Below are positions 46,701-60,100 of a DNA stretch of 64,000 nucleotides, piece by piece (position 1 is the first letter of the stretch; each line of letters starts with the position of its first letter). Source of the stretch: Chrysoperla carnea. Lineage: Eukaryota > Arthropoda > Insecta > Neuroptera > Chrysopidae. The notes beneath the pieces were generated by a model. That model saw only the letters and a list, made by a program, of their open reading frames with translations, was not told where the DNA came from and ran no database searches. Made by a program: the position numbers and the translations under genes. Location of the stretch: contig NC_058339.1 in assembly GCF_905475395.1 (NCBI RefSeq), positions 60,335,172 to 60,399,171 on the forward strand. The letters run 5' to 3'.

Positions 46701-48511
46701 CACCCTGTATAATACAAATGTTAATCAATGTATAGGTTAGTGAAATAGAAGACGGGCGTAAATCAATTCGTTCACTTACTGGTATCAGAAAAGATAGTGA
46801 AGTCATGTTTGTTGTAAATAATGATCGACGTGGTAAAATTGCTGATGTATTTCATGATCGGTTCGATGATCATTCAACGAATGTACCATCTGGTCGAACG
46901 AGTTTATCTCGAACGTTATCACAACCAGATTTTATGCAGAACCACGATGATATGTTGTTACATGAACCATCGAGCATTTTCGAACGGCCTGGTATTGGTA
47001 GCATTGCATTTAGAAAAACATTAAATGGTTTAACGGCAGCAACATCAGCAGCAAGTGAAGAATGTTCAATTGGATCAGCTGGAAGTTTAGCTGCAAGGCA
47101 ACAAAGAAAATTAACAACAGCTTTATGGGATCCTGATACAAGTGGTAAGTAATAAAATTAATATTTATCATAATTGTTGGGCTTGTGGGTCTACAAGGTG
47201 GGCCATTTTAATCTATACAACTAAATATCTCGTTTTGTAGTTAACTAATAAATAACTTATGCAAAAGTTGCAGAATTTGATGGGGACATCATGTTTTGAC
47301 ATCAGATTGGGTCTAGTTCTTCGAGTTTGTTTAGTAGCCAATTTAGATTCTAAACGCTAAGAGATAGAGTAACACTTTAAATAAGAAAGTATGATCCTCC
47401 ATTTTTTCGAAAATCGTCAGCTTCGAAGGAAATGCGACCTAAAAATATGTCGTTTTTGCATTTAATCGAAAGAAAATGCGCTAGCTACGGAAAAATCAAG
47501 GGCAAAGAGGACATTTGTCTGAGTCCATGACTTTGACATACAATTATCGATAAATTTTAAACGTATTTCGATTCGATCCAATGCTATAATGACATATTTT
47601 TAGGTCGCATTTTTTCCGAAAGCTAATGTTTTTCCAAAAAATATTTTAAACAAAACTTGTTAGTTTTTTTATGAGGACCAGCTTTCTAATTTATAGTGTT
47701 TTCAATCTCTTACCGTTTAGAATCTAAATTGGCTTTTGAGGCAAACGAAAGAACTAGGTCCATTCTGATTTTAGAACATGATGTCTCACATCGAACTCTG
47801 CAACTTTTGTTAAAGTTATCTTTTGATTGGTTAATTACAAAACGAGCTATTAGCAATTATAGATTAAAATGACCCATCCTGAATAATTTGATTCACCAAG
47901 ACAAGGGTGATTACCCAAAGGTGAAAGTATACGAATGGTAATCCTAAATATGTAAAATGGCAAAAATGGGCTACGATCTCTGGCTCCTTTCACAAATATA
48001 TTTGTGAAAAAAGGATCCGTAGAAAAAATTTACTGAAAAAATATTCCGCTAAAAAATATGGACGTAGTTATAATCACTCGATCCATCCTAGGACCGCCAT
48101 TGAAGAAGATTGACAGGATCTTTACTGCAGTTTTGAAACTGATAGTGATAACAAAACTGAACACCCGAGATTTAATTCAGTAGCTAATCTGAGAAAAAGT
48201 GCCAGAAATTCTCTATTTAATTTTAACTTTCTTATTTTTCCTCAGATTGTTCAATTTCAAGTGATGACGATGAAAATGACGCGAAAAGTGGATTAGAACG
48301 ATTTTTAGCTGCATGGGGCTTAAGTGAATATTTAGATCGATTTTTAAATGAGAAAATTGATTTGGATGCTTTGATGTTGCTCACTGAAGAAGATTTAAGA
48401 CAATTAAGTTTACCACTTGGCCATCATCGAAAGTTAGCTACGGCTATTGCTGAAAGACGTAGTGTCTTACAAGGACCACCTCCGCCATGCATTACAGACA
48501 GTCGACTTTAA
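43730..48511 (+). CDS. Sans: Sans/USH1G ankyrin-SAM scaffold protein, complete, 6 exons
   Basis: Exons: 43730-43752, 43966-44109, 44172-44393, 45598-45976, 46736-47144, 48246-48511. All introns are GT-AG with matching phases, giving 480 residues (vertebrate USH1G is about 460). The protein starts [15 protein letters not shown]. Ankyrin repeats occupy about 30-125 ([39 protein letters not shown]). A basic, helical [16 protein letters not shown] stretch follows near 130-160. The central region (about 165-390) is Ser/Gly-rich and holds the MyTH4-FERM-binding part in relatives. A SAM domain lies at about 408-466 ([19 protein letters not shown]), and the end TDSRL fits a class I PDZ ligand. In known homologues this scaffold links myosin VIIa and harmonin at the tips of actin-based protrusions. 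Introns 4 and 5 each carry a foldback transposon without disturbing the frame. An AATAAA follows the stop near 48622. Confidence 0.95.
44394..45597. other. Sans intron 3
   Basis: A 1.2-kb AT-rich intron. A small ORF at 45326-45520 has no recognisable features, and I see no clear repeat structure. Confidence 0.5.
46032..46708. mobile_element. Foldback DNA element in Sans intron 4
   Basis: Ends are ACAGGGTGGCTTTTTTAAGT and its near-exact complement (ACTTAAAAAAGTCACCCTGT), flanked by TA on both sides. Inverted similarity continues inward, including AGCTCGATAAATAA versus TTATTTTTCGAGTT and TTGTTTGAAACAT versus ATGTTTCAAACAA, so most of the 677 bp folds on itself. No transposase frame is present. 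Confidence 0.8.
47192..47882. mobile_element. Foldback DNA element in Sans intron 5
   Basis: The left end ACAAGGTGGGCCATTTTAAT then CTATA mirrors the right end TATAG then ATTAAAATGACCCATCCTGA. Further paired blocks run inward: AACTAATAAATAACTT/AAGTTATC, GTTGCAGA/TCTGCAAC, ACATCATGTT/AACATGATGT, CCAATTTAGATTCTAAACG and its complement, and GCGACCTAAAAATATG and its complement. The length is about 690 bp and there is no ORF. Confidence 0.8.
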
Positions 48512-51500
48512 ACAATAATTTTATTTTAATTTATTTTAAATGTAAATGCCACAAAATCAAAAAATGACATGGTTTTTATTAAAAAATTGTGTTCATATTT
48601 CAGTATGCAAATTATTTTTTTAAATAAATGTTACTTTTAATTAAAGTATTATAAATAATATTTTTTAATAATATAAATATATTATACATAATTTATATAA
48701 ATTATATTTTATAAATAATTTTTAAATAAATTATATCCAAAACATATTTATTCTTAACGATTTTTTAACCATGTTAATCAGTGATTTTTAAAAAGAAAGA
48801 TTTTAGGGCGAAACAGCAATTTTTCGTGAGTTAAGATCGATTGGTTAGTCGGTTCCTTCGAAAAGTGGACTGTTTTAGATTCATTTTCGAAGAGTTTGTT
48901 CTTGGCTTGAATGATTTTCCAAGTGTTTTTATTTTTCATGGCTACGGGAGTATCTTTTTAAATCTTATTTTGCAGAAGAAAAAATTGTAATTTTTTGTTA
49001 TAACTGTCTGTGGCAAGGCATTTATTCTACGTCTCCACCATTGCTTTAATTAGGGATTTTTCTTTTCTCAATTCTTAGAAATATGCTAATGGTGTTTGTT
49101 TTCAGGAAATCTACGACATTAAAATCTGTTTTCAGTAGGGATACCAAAACCAGTACTTCCTTTTAAAGTCATGCTGCGAATAATGAAAAACTGCAACTTT
49201 GTAAGCCTCTGTTTGATTTAGCCAATAATGCACTTGATTTAGGAATGACAGTTTGAATCGCTGTCATTAGATACACTCCTGCTTTATTGGGAATTGTTTT
49301 CTTGGTTTGATTTATTCCCCCGGATTTCATCCTTGTTTATGATAGAAACGTCTGTTTTATCTGACACTGGTTCTTTTTTGGTTCAAGTCTTTTTTAAGCT
49401 TCATATCTTCCTAGATTGTTAAACTTTTATAATGTGCTCCTCTGCAAGGCTCGATTAAACTTAAGAAGTTGGGTCTTGGTTGTATTTGTTTTTTATTGTT
49501 GAATTCGGAGGCCCTGGGATGTGCTAAAATTTGGTGGAGGCCTATAAATACCCTTAAGTTGAAGACACTTAAATTAAGTTAGTTATCAGTTACAGTTAAT
49601 TGTAGTTGTAACCTAGATACGGTCATAAGCAGTTATATACGATAGTCGGTCAAACGTGGTTATTCGAAAACTACAAATACACTAGACAACGTTTGCTAAG
49701 TTTCTTAGTTTCTATCGAATTTGGGAGAAATTAATAAAACTTACCAATAATTTTTCAATTTTATCCGAATTGGTGGGGGCTATTGCCCCGCTGGCCCCGT
49801 CCTAAATTCGGCTCCGCATACCCGTACTTCACACTTTCTCTACATAACATGAAAAGTCCATTAGTGCTTTGAGAAACGTTAAGTCGGTGAGTTTTCCTTC
49901 GAATTTTTTATGCCGTGTTTGTGCTCGTGTGTCGGTAAAAAATTCGCCTACTAATCCACATTTTTATTGAAATTCATATTTAATCGACCATGTTTGAAAT
50001 AAAATATATTATTACGCACATATGTTAATATATACGGCGAAGTTGTAATAATTGCCTATAAATTAAGGTCTTTTCAAAAATAAACTTTCTGTTTTGTTGG
50101 CTTTATAATTATTCTAATAAGTCATAAAAAATTTTAATTTTTAAGAATTCATTAAGACAAAATTTTATTTTTGAAAATTATTCATGTTTCATATATTTAT
50201 TTTCATATTTTAAACTTTAATTTGAATTTTCATATAGATTTTTTTCAAAGGAAATTTAGATTTCACTATTCAAACATGTGCCTTATTTTTTATAGACTTG
50301 ATAAACTGATAACAAAAAGTTAAAGGCGAGGCAAATATCAATTATATTATTAACGTATGTAAATGATAAAATCGACTGTTTTAAAAAATTGTTACTAATT
50401 TCAATATTTCACTTCCATAATACGGTAGTTGCCTGATGTCAAATATCCCATCTCCTATTTTCCCAGCAAAACAAAGTTTTATATGTATTTTATGATGATA
50501 TCGGGCAATGACGTCAATAATCTATATCTTCCTCTTTGTTTAATTAGGAATTTTAAACGTTTATAATTCGCGTACTTCTAAAGATTTTCAAAAACCAACT
50601 TCAATTTTCTGCACGTGCAATGGGAATTCAAAAAATTAGTCAACATGCCAATTATGTATATTCTAATGTTCAGTGTATAAAACCACCTAAGCCCCATTAT
50701 TTGTTGGGTATAAAATTAATTAAAAAATATTATATCTGGTAAAAAATAATCTACACATCCTGAAAGAAAAATGTTTCAATTAAAAAAAAATATAACTTAA
50801 AAAAACTTTAAAAAGTTACTCCCCGACGCCAACACCAAAAATTTGTTTATAATTACGAAATTATTAATTTGATCGTTCATGATGAAAATAAATATGATTT
50901 TACCAATATAGTTTACGAATCAAGACTCGTTATTTATACTGTTTATTATTTATTATTCTCTATTTAAAGTTATTGTTCATTTTTCAACTCTTTCGACAGT
51001 TGTAAACTTATCACCATTTGTTTTTTGCTTTATTTCAATCGCTTTCTTTTATCAAAACACGAAGATTGAAAACTCGATTTTCAAAAATTCAACACTCGAG
51101 ACACGGTTAAAACCTCATTTTTGTTTTATATCAAGCTTACGTTAATCAATCATTAAAATGGCTGACAAAAAGAATCAGTTTTCGTCATCAACAATAGTAG
51201 AACATTAAAATCATAAGTGTTTTAATTGTTTAGTGTTTTTGATTAGCCACTTCGTGCAATGATCAAAATATCATCCTAATATATTTTACCAATACAAACC
51301 AAAAAATTTCAGCCTTCGTGTATCTTTTATGTAAAGCTTACAAAATTATTTGAAAGATATATCTTGTACAGAAAATTCAAAATTTTGTAATTTGCGGACC
51401 CCTCCACTCCATGTTTACCTGCCGATTATTTTCATTAACGAACTTGATCTTTCAAATACCAAAAACCGTCTTTATAACAAATTTTATTCAAATCGGACTT

Positions 51501-53889
51501 CATTTGCGAACGCTAAAAGGGTACAGACACATAAATGTATATATATACATATATATTATATATATATAAATTTTAACGATGGCCATTTCTGACATCTGTT
51601 AGGTAGGGCCGATGAACATTTGAAGAAATTTTTTTTAAATTCCATCTTCTGTACGAAAGCAATAACTCCATTTCCTTCGGCAATTCGCTAAAATAATACA
51701 AAGACCGATATTCAACATTGTTTATGTAGGATATTTAAACAATTAAGTCAATCAATTGTTTTTATTTGTTTTGTTTTTTAATATTATACTTATCATATTT
51801 TATTTGTAAACTAAATATTATGTTTATAAATTAATTGTATTTAAAAAATGGATGTCGTTTGATATATTACACTAACACGTTAATTGCTACCTATGCTGGG
51901 AAAATTATATTATGTTACACAATATCATAGCACAATTCACAGGGCCATGAATGTCAACAAAAGAAATAAGCATTGACTTCACATGATAACAATTATTATA
52001 AACTAACTTATAGTCAGGCAGGGTTTCGTAACCAATGAATTTAAAAAAAAAATGGAAAACTATTTGGGTAATGACTTGACAAAATTAAAATCGGTTCATG
52101 GTTCTTTAGATGTAGCAAAATGGAAACTAATTTGAAATATCGTATTTTTTTAATACATTCTACCGCAAATATTAATACTATTTTAATTTTTCGTTTAAGT
52201 CGAATACTTTCAAATCAGAATTTAATATGTGTTCAACCTCTTTGGGCCAAATGTAGTTAGGTATATCAACTATCACATTTATAGGAATACGAGTCCTTAA
52301 AACTTTGAAATGTATGACCATCGATCATGAGAAATAGCCAAAATGTTTTCTTAAATTTTTCGCTAATTAATATTAACATTTCAATTATTAATTTGATATG
52401 TATATCTATATTTTTACGGATCTAAATAGAAAGTTTATCAGATTCTTATTTCTGAGTTATAGTGGATGATTTTACACGAAAATTGAGACAATTAATTATA
52501 TGAATTTTTTTGCAGTGTTCTGAAAGTTTTTTATGAAAGAATCAAACAAATTTTTTTATTTCACTTTTAGAGAATAACAACCAGTCGCGAAAATAATTTT
52601 TTACTAGTACTTCAATCGTGAAATAGCTTTTCTTATAGACAAAAGTTTAATAAAATTTTTCTGTATTTAATAAAAAATAGTAATAAATTTTCACCGTCTA
52701 TGGAATGAGATTTTAACAATTAAAATGAGTATAATTAATGCCCTGGAGGTATCTATACCGAGTTAAAAAAAAAAGAAAACGTTTCTTGCCTGATTTGTTG
52801 AAAAGATAAGAAAAAAAACTTACTTTGCAGTTGTGTGTGTGTTTTGAGTATATGTATAGATACAATGTCTTACTATTTTACACTGTTGGCACAAATAGTG
52901 TACGAATATATCTAACTACATTTTTTTTATGGACTTGACTATAAAGAATTACCTTGACAATAACAACAGAAAAAAAAATGATTTTGGTCAAACGATACAA
53001 AAAATTTTATCGCTTTACGATGGCTGTACTTTTGCTTGTAATTTTATTTTTGTAAATGTTTTTCAACTAGGTATTCTAAAAATCGACAGGTAAAAAAACG
53101 GTTTTAAACGTATACATTCTTACTTAGAAAAACAAATTTTTCATTTAGGACTAAAAGTGTAATTTTTAAAATTACAATTTGATTTTTGTACCAACTATTT
53201 TGTCCACGTTTTAAGAAAACGTGCTTTCTTAGTATTTGAAAACTATTACGTTGATATTTTTCAGAGAAATATTTAGCAATCACGTTCATCAAATACATAA
53301 TATCTACTTCCCGTCACTTCCACCATTCAAATTTCTCCCGTCAGGTTCCTAATAAATATTTCTTAAAAAAATATTCTTGGAGCGAGAATAAATTTACTAA
53401 TTTGTTTCCAAAAAAATTATTTTGTCTTTCTTTTAAAAAGAAAAAATAATTCTGAAGTGAAGAAAATAATTTTTTCTATGTATTTAAAAATCGGGAAATT
53501 TTTTTCAGCCGTCGCCTGCGTCTAATATGCGCTGTAAATTTGATGGATTACAGAGCCCTATATGTATTCGAATTAAAATTTATGATACTTGACGAAAATT
53601 TTTAATATTTAAATTAACATATATGTAGTTAAGTTAATTATTGTTCATTTTATTATTAATATTTTTGATTAGGAGACAACACAAATAAAAAATATTAAAG
53701 AAAAGTTGTTTTTTTTTTAAAATAAAGTAACCAATAAAAAATACAATGGCCACACAACCATAATATTTAAATGTTTAATTTATAAAAACAATTTAAGTAT
53801 AAAAATGTATAATTACAATTAGACCGTGAGCACAAAATGAAGCGAAATTTCTATGATTCTTTTTATTTACTTTAGTCGTAGCCATTGTA

Positions 53890-54160
53890 TATATGAAATA
53901 TATCAAGGTATACTAAGTTTAGTACCAAGTTCGAAACGCTTAAAAATATTGATGCTATGACCAAAATTTTGGTATAGGTGTTCATAAAATCACCTAATTA
54001 GGCCATTTCCGGTTGGCTGACCGTCAGTCTGACAACACCATAACTTAAAAACGAAAAAATTTGTTGGTTGAAATTTTCAATTGGTTCTTGTGTTTGTAGG
54101 ACCCATCTTGTAAACCGTTAGAGATAGCACAAAAGTTTAAATGTAAAAAATGTCCCTTAT
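53890..54160 (+). repeat. Dispersed repeat, copy 2 (family shared with 845-1165)
   Basis: It shares ordered landmarks with copy 1: ATATGAAATATATCAAGG, TACTAAGTTTAG, GCTTAAAAATATTGATGC, TCATAAAATCACCTAATTAG, CCATTTCCGGTTG, CAACACCATAACT and ACCCATCTTGTAAACCGTTA. A partial third piece, TATGAAATATACCATAGTAT then ATTAAGTTTAGTCCC, lies at about 54492-54530, so this region has been hit repeatedly. Confidence 0.65.
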
Positions 54161-54548
54161 AAAACACATACAGCTTTTGTTTCAATAATTTTTTCCGATC
54201 ATTGTTTACCCGTGAGGGTGCAAATTATTAAGTACTAGCTATGAACCACCCGCCTCGCTGGGCAACTTTAATTTTAAACACAGAGATTATTTTGTTATAA
54301 CCTTTACTTTATTTGCTGTTATTATTTTGGTGCGAAAACCTAATTTTAGGGCAAGAGCCCTAGCTGTACCCTGTCACGGTTCGATATGGTACGGTACATT
54401 ATGATTGCATAGAAATAGAAAAGAGTTCACAACTTTGAAACGGCTGAACTGACTTTCATGTAACTTACAGTTACATGAAAGTAACTAATGTATATGAAAT
54501 ATACCATAGTATATTAAGTTTAGTCCCAAGTTTGTTTTTTTTTAAATT

Positions 54549-54830
54549 TTAACAAAAAGAAAAACTTTTCCAAAACAAGTTAATATGCACTAAAAAGTAA
54601 AAAATAACGATAATATAATGTAGTTAAAATTATTGTTATTTTTCTAGTCTGTGTCAGCCAAGGAAACAACTCTGACAGAACAGTTTGCTACAATAGCTTG
54701 GCTGACACCGGCTCCAAAAATAACAATAATGTTAACTAAATTATATCATCGTTATTTTTTACTTTTTAGTGCATATTAACTTATTTTGGAAAAGTTTTTC
54801 TTTTGATGCCGGTTTTCTTTTTGTTAAAAG
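54549..54830. mobile_element. Inverted-repeat element, copy 1 (186-bp core 54587-54772)
   Basis: The core begins GCACTAAAAAGTAAAAAATA and ends with the exact complement. The middle carries a second hairpin, GTCAGCCAAG...CTTGGCTGAC. Arms extend outwards through AAAACTTTTCCAAAACAAGT. The same 186-bp core occurs in opposite orientation at 55255-55440. No ORF. Confidence 0.8.
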
Positions 54831-54838
54831 TTTTTTTA

Positions 54839-55221
54839 TTCATTTTGTGATTTTTAGTGAATCTGTATACTAACCAATTTGTCACTTAAAAAAGAATCAT
54901 CAAAATCGGTTGGCGTGATATCGAGTTATTTGTCTTCTAATCGTGCATTCTTAATGCAAATTTAAGACTTTTATAGTTTTCTCATGGATGCCGTCGTCAG
55001 AACTAGACCAAAATGAAATGGGACCACACGGGAAGCACCAGCTATCATATAGATAAAAAATCATCAAAATCAGATCATCCAGTCGAAAGTTCTGAGGTAA
55101 CACACATAAAAACAAACGACAAATGGACGAATAACTTAATATCACGCCAACCGATTTCGTTGATTCTTTTTTTAGTGACAAATTAATTAGTGTACTTCAT
55201 ATTCACTAAAAATGAAAAAAG
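54839..55221. mobile_element. Inverted-repeat element lying between the two core copies
   Basis: The left arm TTTTTAGTGAATCTGTATAC, AATTTGTCACTTAAAAAAGA and AATCGGTTGGCGTGATAT is mirrored by the right arm ATATCACGCCAACCGATTTC, TTTTTTTAGTGACAAATTAA and TTCACTAAAAATGAAAAA. The loop is about 160 bp. It sits between two inverted copies of a different core, so the whole 890 bp is a palindrome made of three palindromes. Confidence 0.75.
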
Positions 55222-55254
55222 AAAAAAAGAAAACCGACTGCAAAAAATTAATAT

Positions 55255-55440
55255 GGACTAAAAAGTAAAAAATAACGATAATATAATGTAGTTACAATTA
55301 TTGTTATTTTTGGAATCGGTGTCAGCCAACTTAATGTAGCAAACTGTTCTGTCGCAGTTGTTTTCTTGGCTGACACCGACTCCAAAAATAACAATAACTC
55401 TAACTACATTATATTATCGTTATTTTTTACTTTTTAGTGC
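55255..55440. mobile_element. Inverted-repeat element, copy 2 (reverse orientation of 54587-54772)
   Basis: It is exactly the same length as copy 1. Its centre (GCAAACTGTTCTGTCGCAGT) is the reverse complement, with few changes, of copy 1's centre, so the two copies stand head to head. Confidence 0.8.
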
Positions 55441-55722
55441 ATTCAACACCCGAGAAGAGATTAAAATCTCATTTTTCAATATTTCTTAACTTACCTTGTT
55501 CAATCCTTTATCAGAGAGACAAAAAGAATTATGGAAACTTTAATTAATTTAATTTATTTATTTAAATGTATCTTCGGATCTTTTATTAATAACGTTAGAA
55601 AGTGCATTCACGAAATTAAAAGACGGGTGGCTAAGGCTAAAACTTCTTTTTAATAAACTAAAAAATTTCATATGCAATAAAAATATTAATAAATATAAAG
55701 CAAAAGCTAGTTGAGAAACATT

Positions 55723-56045
55723 AACAAATCGGCAATACAGCTACAAGAATCTTTTGAAACATGGATATGGCGTAGAATTTTCAAAATTAAATGGAATCGC
55801 TATGTTAGTAGCGAAAAGTGTGCGAAAGATCAGGTCAAACGAAAATTCTGAAAATCAAATTATACCAAAGGCAACTGGAATTTTTAGGACAAATCATTGG
55901 AAACTGTGACATTGCTGAAAAAATGGAAAGAGGATAACACGAAGCTTCCTAGAAAACCTACCACTCAATTTAACAACCGATATCATACATTCGGCATGCG
56001 ACCTAAATGAATGGTAGGGCAAAATCGCCAAAGTCTGTAAACCGA
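55723..56045 (+). pseudogene. Decayed C-terminal fragment of a non-LTR reverse transcriptase ORF
   Basis: One frame reads LQESFETWIWRRIFKIKWNR, like the post-polymerase region of retrotransposon ORF2 proteins (consensus style: EMWTWRRMLKISWTD). After a frameshift, LYQRQLEFLGQIIGNCDIAE continues the same domain (the LGH-like step). Stops and at least one further frame change follow. It is a dead remnant; no full element is present. Confidence 0.65.
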
Positions 56046-57193
56046 CATAACACAAATACAAAGTTTTCCAATCAGCAACTGAGTAAATTGGTATCGATTA
56101 GAGTTTCAACGTTTATACCTTATCTGTTATTATATTTCTCTATTTACCCATCAAAAAGTGTTGAAACCCTTCTTGAAAATTTTTATCCCACAAACCCTTA
56201 GCCCAACCTTAGTAATTTTTTTAATAAATTATGTAATATTATGTAAAAACGTAATTACTATAATTAACAGTTAATAATTAAAGCAGTTATATAAATTTAA
56301 TTGGGTAATTAATATAATTATTTACAGAATTTGGTAAGGATCAAAAAACCTTAAATTAAATGTTTCTAGACTTAATTAAATAACCAATCCTCAAAATTGC
56401 GAATTCAGAAAACTTTTTGGAGAGTATAACATGAACTTTTTATTAGCTTTCTTTGGATAATTAATAATTTTATGATTCAGGCTCTTATTTTTTTTAAGTT
56501 TGTTCTGTTAGTAACTGATACAAGACTTTTGTATTACTTTAAAATTTCTGGTACACTCCAAAATTATTCTTATCATATGGTAAAATAATTGGGAAAATTA
56601 TGAAGAATAATTTGTTCCTGAATTTGATTAAATTTGGCATAAATATTTACTTAAGAAATATAAAGTTCGTTTGATTCATTTGATGATCGGATTTGCAGTT
56701 TTTGAGATATCGTCAAAAATCTTCGAATGAAAGTTTTTAATTTGGAACGATTGTAATAGTGATATAATCCTCAAATGAGATTTCTATGTTTATTTGGAAC
56801 GACAAAAACGTTAGTAGACAATTCGATCGATATCCTCTTTTCTTAAAGTTTATAAAAGATTGTTTTTCATAATATTTGTTTTTATTTTTTCTTTACTTTT
56901 ATTAAATTCTAGATTTAAATATTTACCTAAAATAATGGAAAATTACATTTTCTAGGTAAATTATAAAAACAAATAATGATGAACGTAAGTAAAATAAAAT
57001 ATAAAGTGGGGAGTAATTAAATGATTATCGCTTGACTATTTATTTTATTTGTTTATAGGTATTATTATATTGTCTTCTTACCTTCTATAACTACAGTACT
57101 TACGACGGTAGTATTCACGAGTTACCTGTTGTGTTACATATAAATAATAAGTTAAAATAATGTTGTTAGTATTTCTAAAGAAAAAATAAAATC

Positions 57194-60100
57194 ATGTCTA
57201 ATGCATCATGTGATAAGTGGCTTTTGTTAAAAATTTTGGAATTTGTAAGTGTTTGTTTAGTTTTTGAAATTTTTGTGATAGATAATATTGGTAGCGCGCG
57301 TGCATTTTTGGGAATTATTTGTAACAAGCCAAAAAATTTTAAAGTGGTACAGTCCTTAGGTGGATCAACAACATTGAGCAAAGGCGTTGCTGAGAGAGCA
57401 GCAACTCTTTAAGTTTTGGGTCAAGCCAATTGATAATTACTCCGCTATAGATTAAAATTGATGAAGCTATCATTTTTTTCTATCTTTATATCCGCGGATT
57501 TTCTAGGCTTCCCTAGAGACATTTTTTGAAAATATCTTTTTCGTGATCTTCTTTTCAATGGGTAGATACAGTGAATATTGTTAAAACAATAGCAATAAAC
57601 TTTAGTATTTTTAATAAAAAATTAAAAATGAAAATTTGATAAGATAATAGGTAATTTCTTCCTATTATTGAAATAGCACAAAAATATAGATTTCATTTTC
57701 AATTTTGTTATATATTATTAATTATTTTCTTATTTTAGTGTCTTATTTTAGTTTAGTAATAGCTAATAACGGAATTCAAAGTTTAACTAAAAATTTTTTA
57801 AACGAAGAAATACACCACAATATTCTTAATAAAGTTTTTTATTTCTTTCGCTAATTACTCATGCTTTATTTTCACATAATACTGATAATATTTTCCAAGG
57901 TCTGAATTAAGTAGCAGGTTTTTCCATCGGAAAAGCATATTTGTTTTGGTAGTTAAAATTGGAATAAAAACAAACCACGTGGTTAAATTTTAATGAAAGT
58001 CAATTTTATACCATTTGTCCGCTTGAAAAGTTGCAACGTTGCTAACCGACTTTTCCAATTTCTTGACGTAGTTTTTTTAGGTATTAAATTTAAAACGGAA
58101 AACGTAATTTTGCTAAATTCGACGAAAATGTCTGAAAAAAATTACCTAAAACGATTACGAATGCAGGTTCGAAATTTTTTTATGGTTCTTGTAATATTAG
58201 AAAACCTTACATTTTTTAATTATTATCAGCGATACGCAGTTACGATATATATAAGAAAATATGGGAAGTATTTTAATCAATTTCAAATAAGATGCTAGAA
58301 AAGCCTTTTTAGAAATAAGTGATTGATTTTAATAATTTTCAATGACGTGTTTCGATATTACACTGTGGAATGCAGAGGTCATATCGATAGAAACATATTT
58401 AACAACTTATTGTTAGATATACGATGAATTTTATTTTTTTCTGAGCCGTGTCATAATAAATAGCTATATAACCACTCGTAATAGCTGTTGGTGTTTCGAG
58501 AGAAAAAGTATTCCTCTCGAGTGTCTGTATTTCCCTTGTAAGACCGGAAGTATTTTTGAAAACTCGAAAATGTTAAACATAATGCAAAAAAAATTATATC
58601 CTGTTGCACCTACTCTAATTTTATAATATAATTCTATAGTTGATGTGCGTAGCATGCGTAGTTTGTAAGCGGATAACTGACGATGAAACCACACGAGTAC
58701 ATCTAATTCTTCAACGATTATCAAGGGAATGGTCATTACTACGAAATGTGACATGGGGACGTGTTGGAACAGCTTTAGGTGATGCCACATACGGTGGTTA
58801 TGTGATAATAACAGCTGGCCTTCTGATTGGACGGTTAGTAGGAGAAATTCCTCAAGGAAAACGAATCATGGAATATTTTTTATTGGGTCTTGGTACCATT
58901 TTATTTGTTTTATTAGGTAATTATACACAATATAAAAATTTACTGGAAAAAGTAGAAGTTTAAAAAAACCAAGAAAATACATACTTTGTTGAAATATGGC
59001 TTCAAAAATTAAATATGATTTTGAAATTCCACCAAATCGTTAATTTTTCAATTTGGCAGAATTTCAAATATTATACAAGGCAATTTGATTGTATGATTGT
59101 TGATATATGATTGTTTATAATGCTAACTTAGAAGTTTAGTAGGGTATGCTGATAGAAAACGTGCTAGAAATTACTACAGTTGCTTGATAAGATAAAATAT
59201 TAAATTTCACATTTCTAATTTTGATTTAATAATGTTTCTGGGGCCTATGCTTACTATGAAATAACTTTAGAATTATTCATTGGCATGTTTTTCCACTAAA
59301 ATTGTTTACTTTAATCGAAACAAAAGTTTAATTTTCGAATGTAAGTAGATAGATAAACTGTTTCATCTTATAGAAAATTAGGCAAACATCCAAGTTAATT
59401 TCTTTCAAAATTTAGGGAATATTTTTCATAGATAATATTTATTGGCAGATAAGATTTGCTTTACTTAAATGAGTATTTGTTAAAAAATAAGGTTCACATG
59501 AAATAACAATCAAATAGTTTCGGTGGAGTTTTTAAATCAATGAACTCTGGCTAAAACTTTGACTTTTAGAAATTAATTTATTTTATATGTTTATTGAGGT
59601 AATCAAATAGAATCTTTGGTTTATCAGATTTATCCAGCGACTTCTCACAAATGACGTGGATGAATCTTATTTTTACTTCTTACCATTATGATGGAATTTA
59701 ATTTTAAAAAAATCCTTAAAAACTTCTCTAAACTTTATGTATGGCACTAGAGTAAAAATTATAGTAATCTCATATCGTTCATTTTCAATTCTAGCATAAT
59801 CACTCTAAAAATTAATTATAAAAACGACTTATTTGTACCTTAATAACGGATTTAAGAAAAAATAGACCGAAATAAATTTTTGTAATAGTGTCCCAATTTT
59901 AAACGTAAGGGCTAAAAACTTCAAAAACCAATAAACTACTCTAAAGTCGACAAGCTCAACCCAACCGCAGCTATAACAATACTCGGGGCTAATACAAATT
60001 TTTGGTCTATTTTTTCCGTGTTTATTTTTTCGATTATCCTTAATAATCACAGTATACATAAATTCGAGAGCTCACAAAAACATGCCATTCCATTTCTATG

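Larger units (their letters stand above)
48512..57193. other. Gene desert (8.7 kb) of transposon remains
   Basis: I see no intact gene. Recognisable pieces are a GC-rich element tail near 49770-49820 (CCCGCTGGCCCCGTCCTAAA then TTCGGCTCCGC), an AT repeat at 51540-51570, a repeat-like stretch at 51370-51530, dispersed repeat copy 2 (53890-54160), a cluster of nested inverted repeats (54549-55440) and a dead reverse-transcriptase fragment (55723-56045). The remainder is plain AT-rich DNA. Confidence 0.6.
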
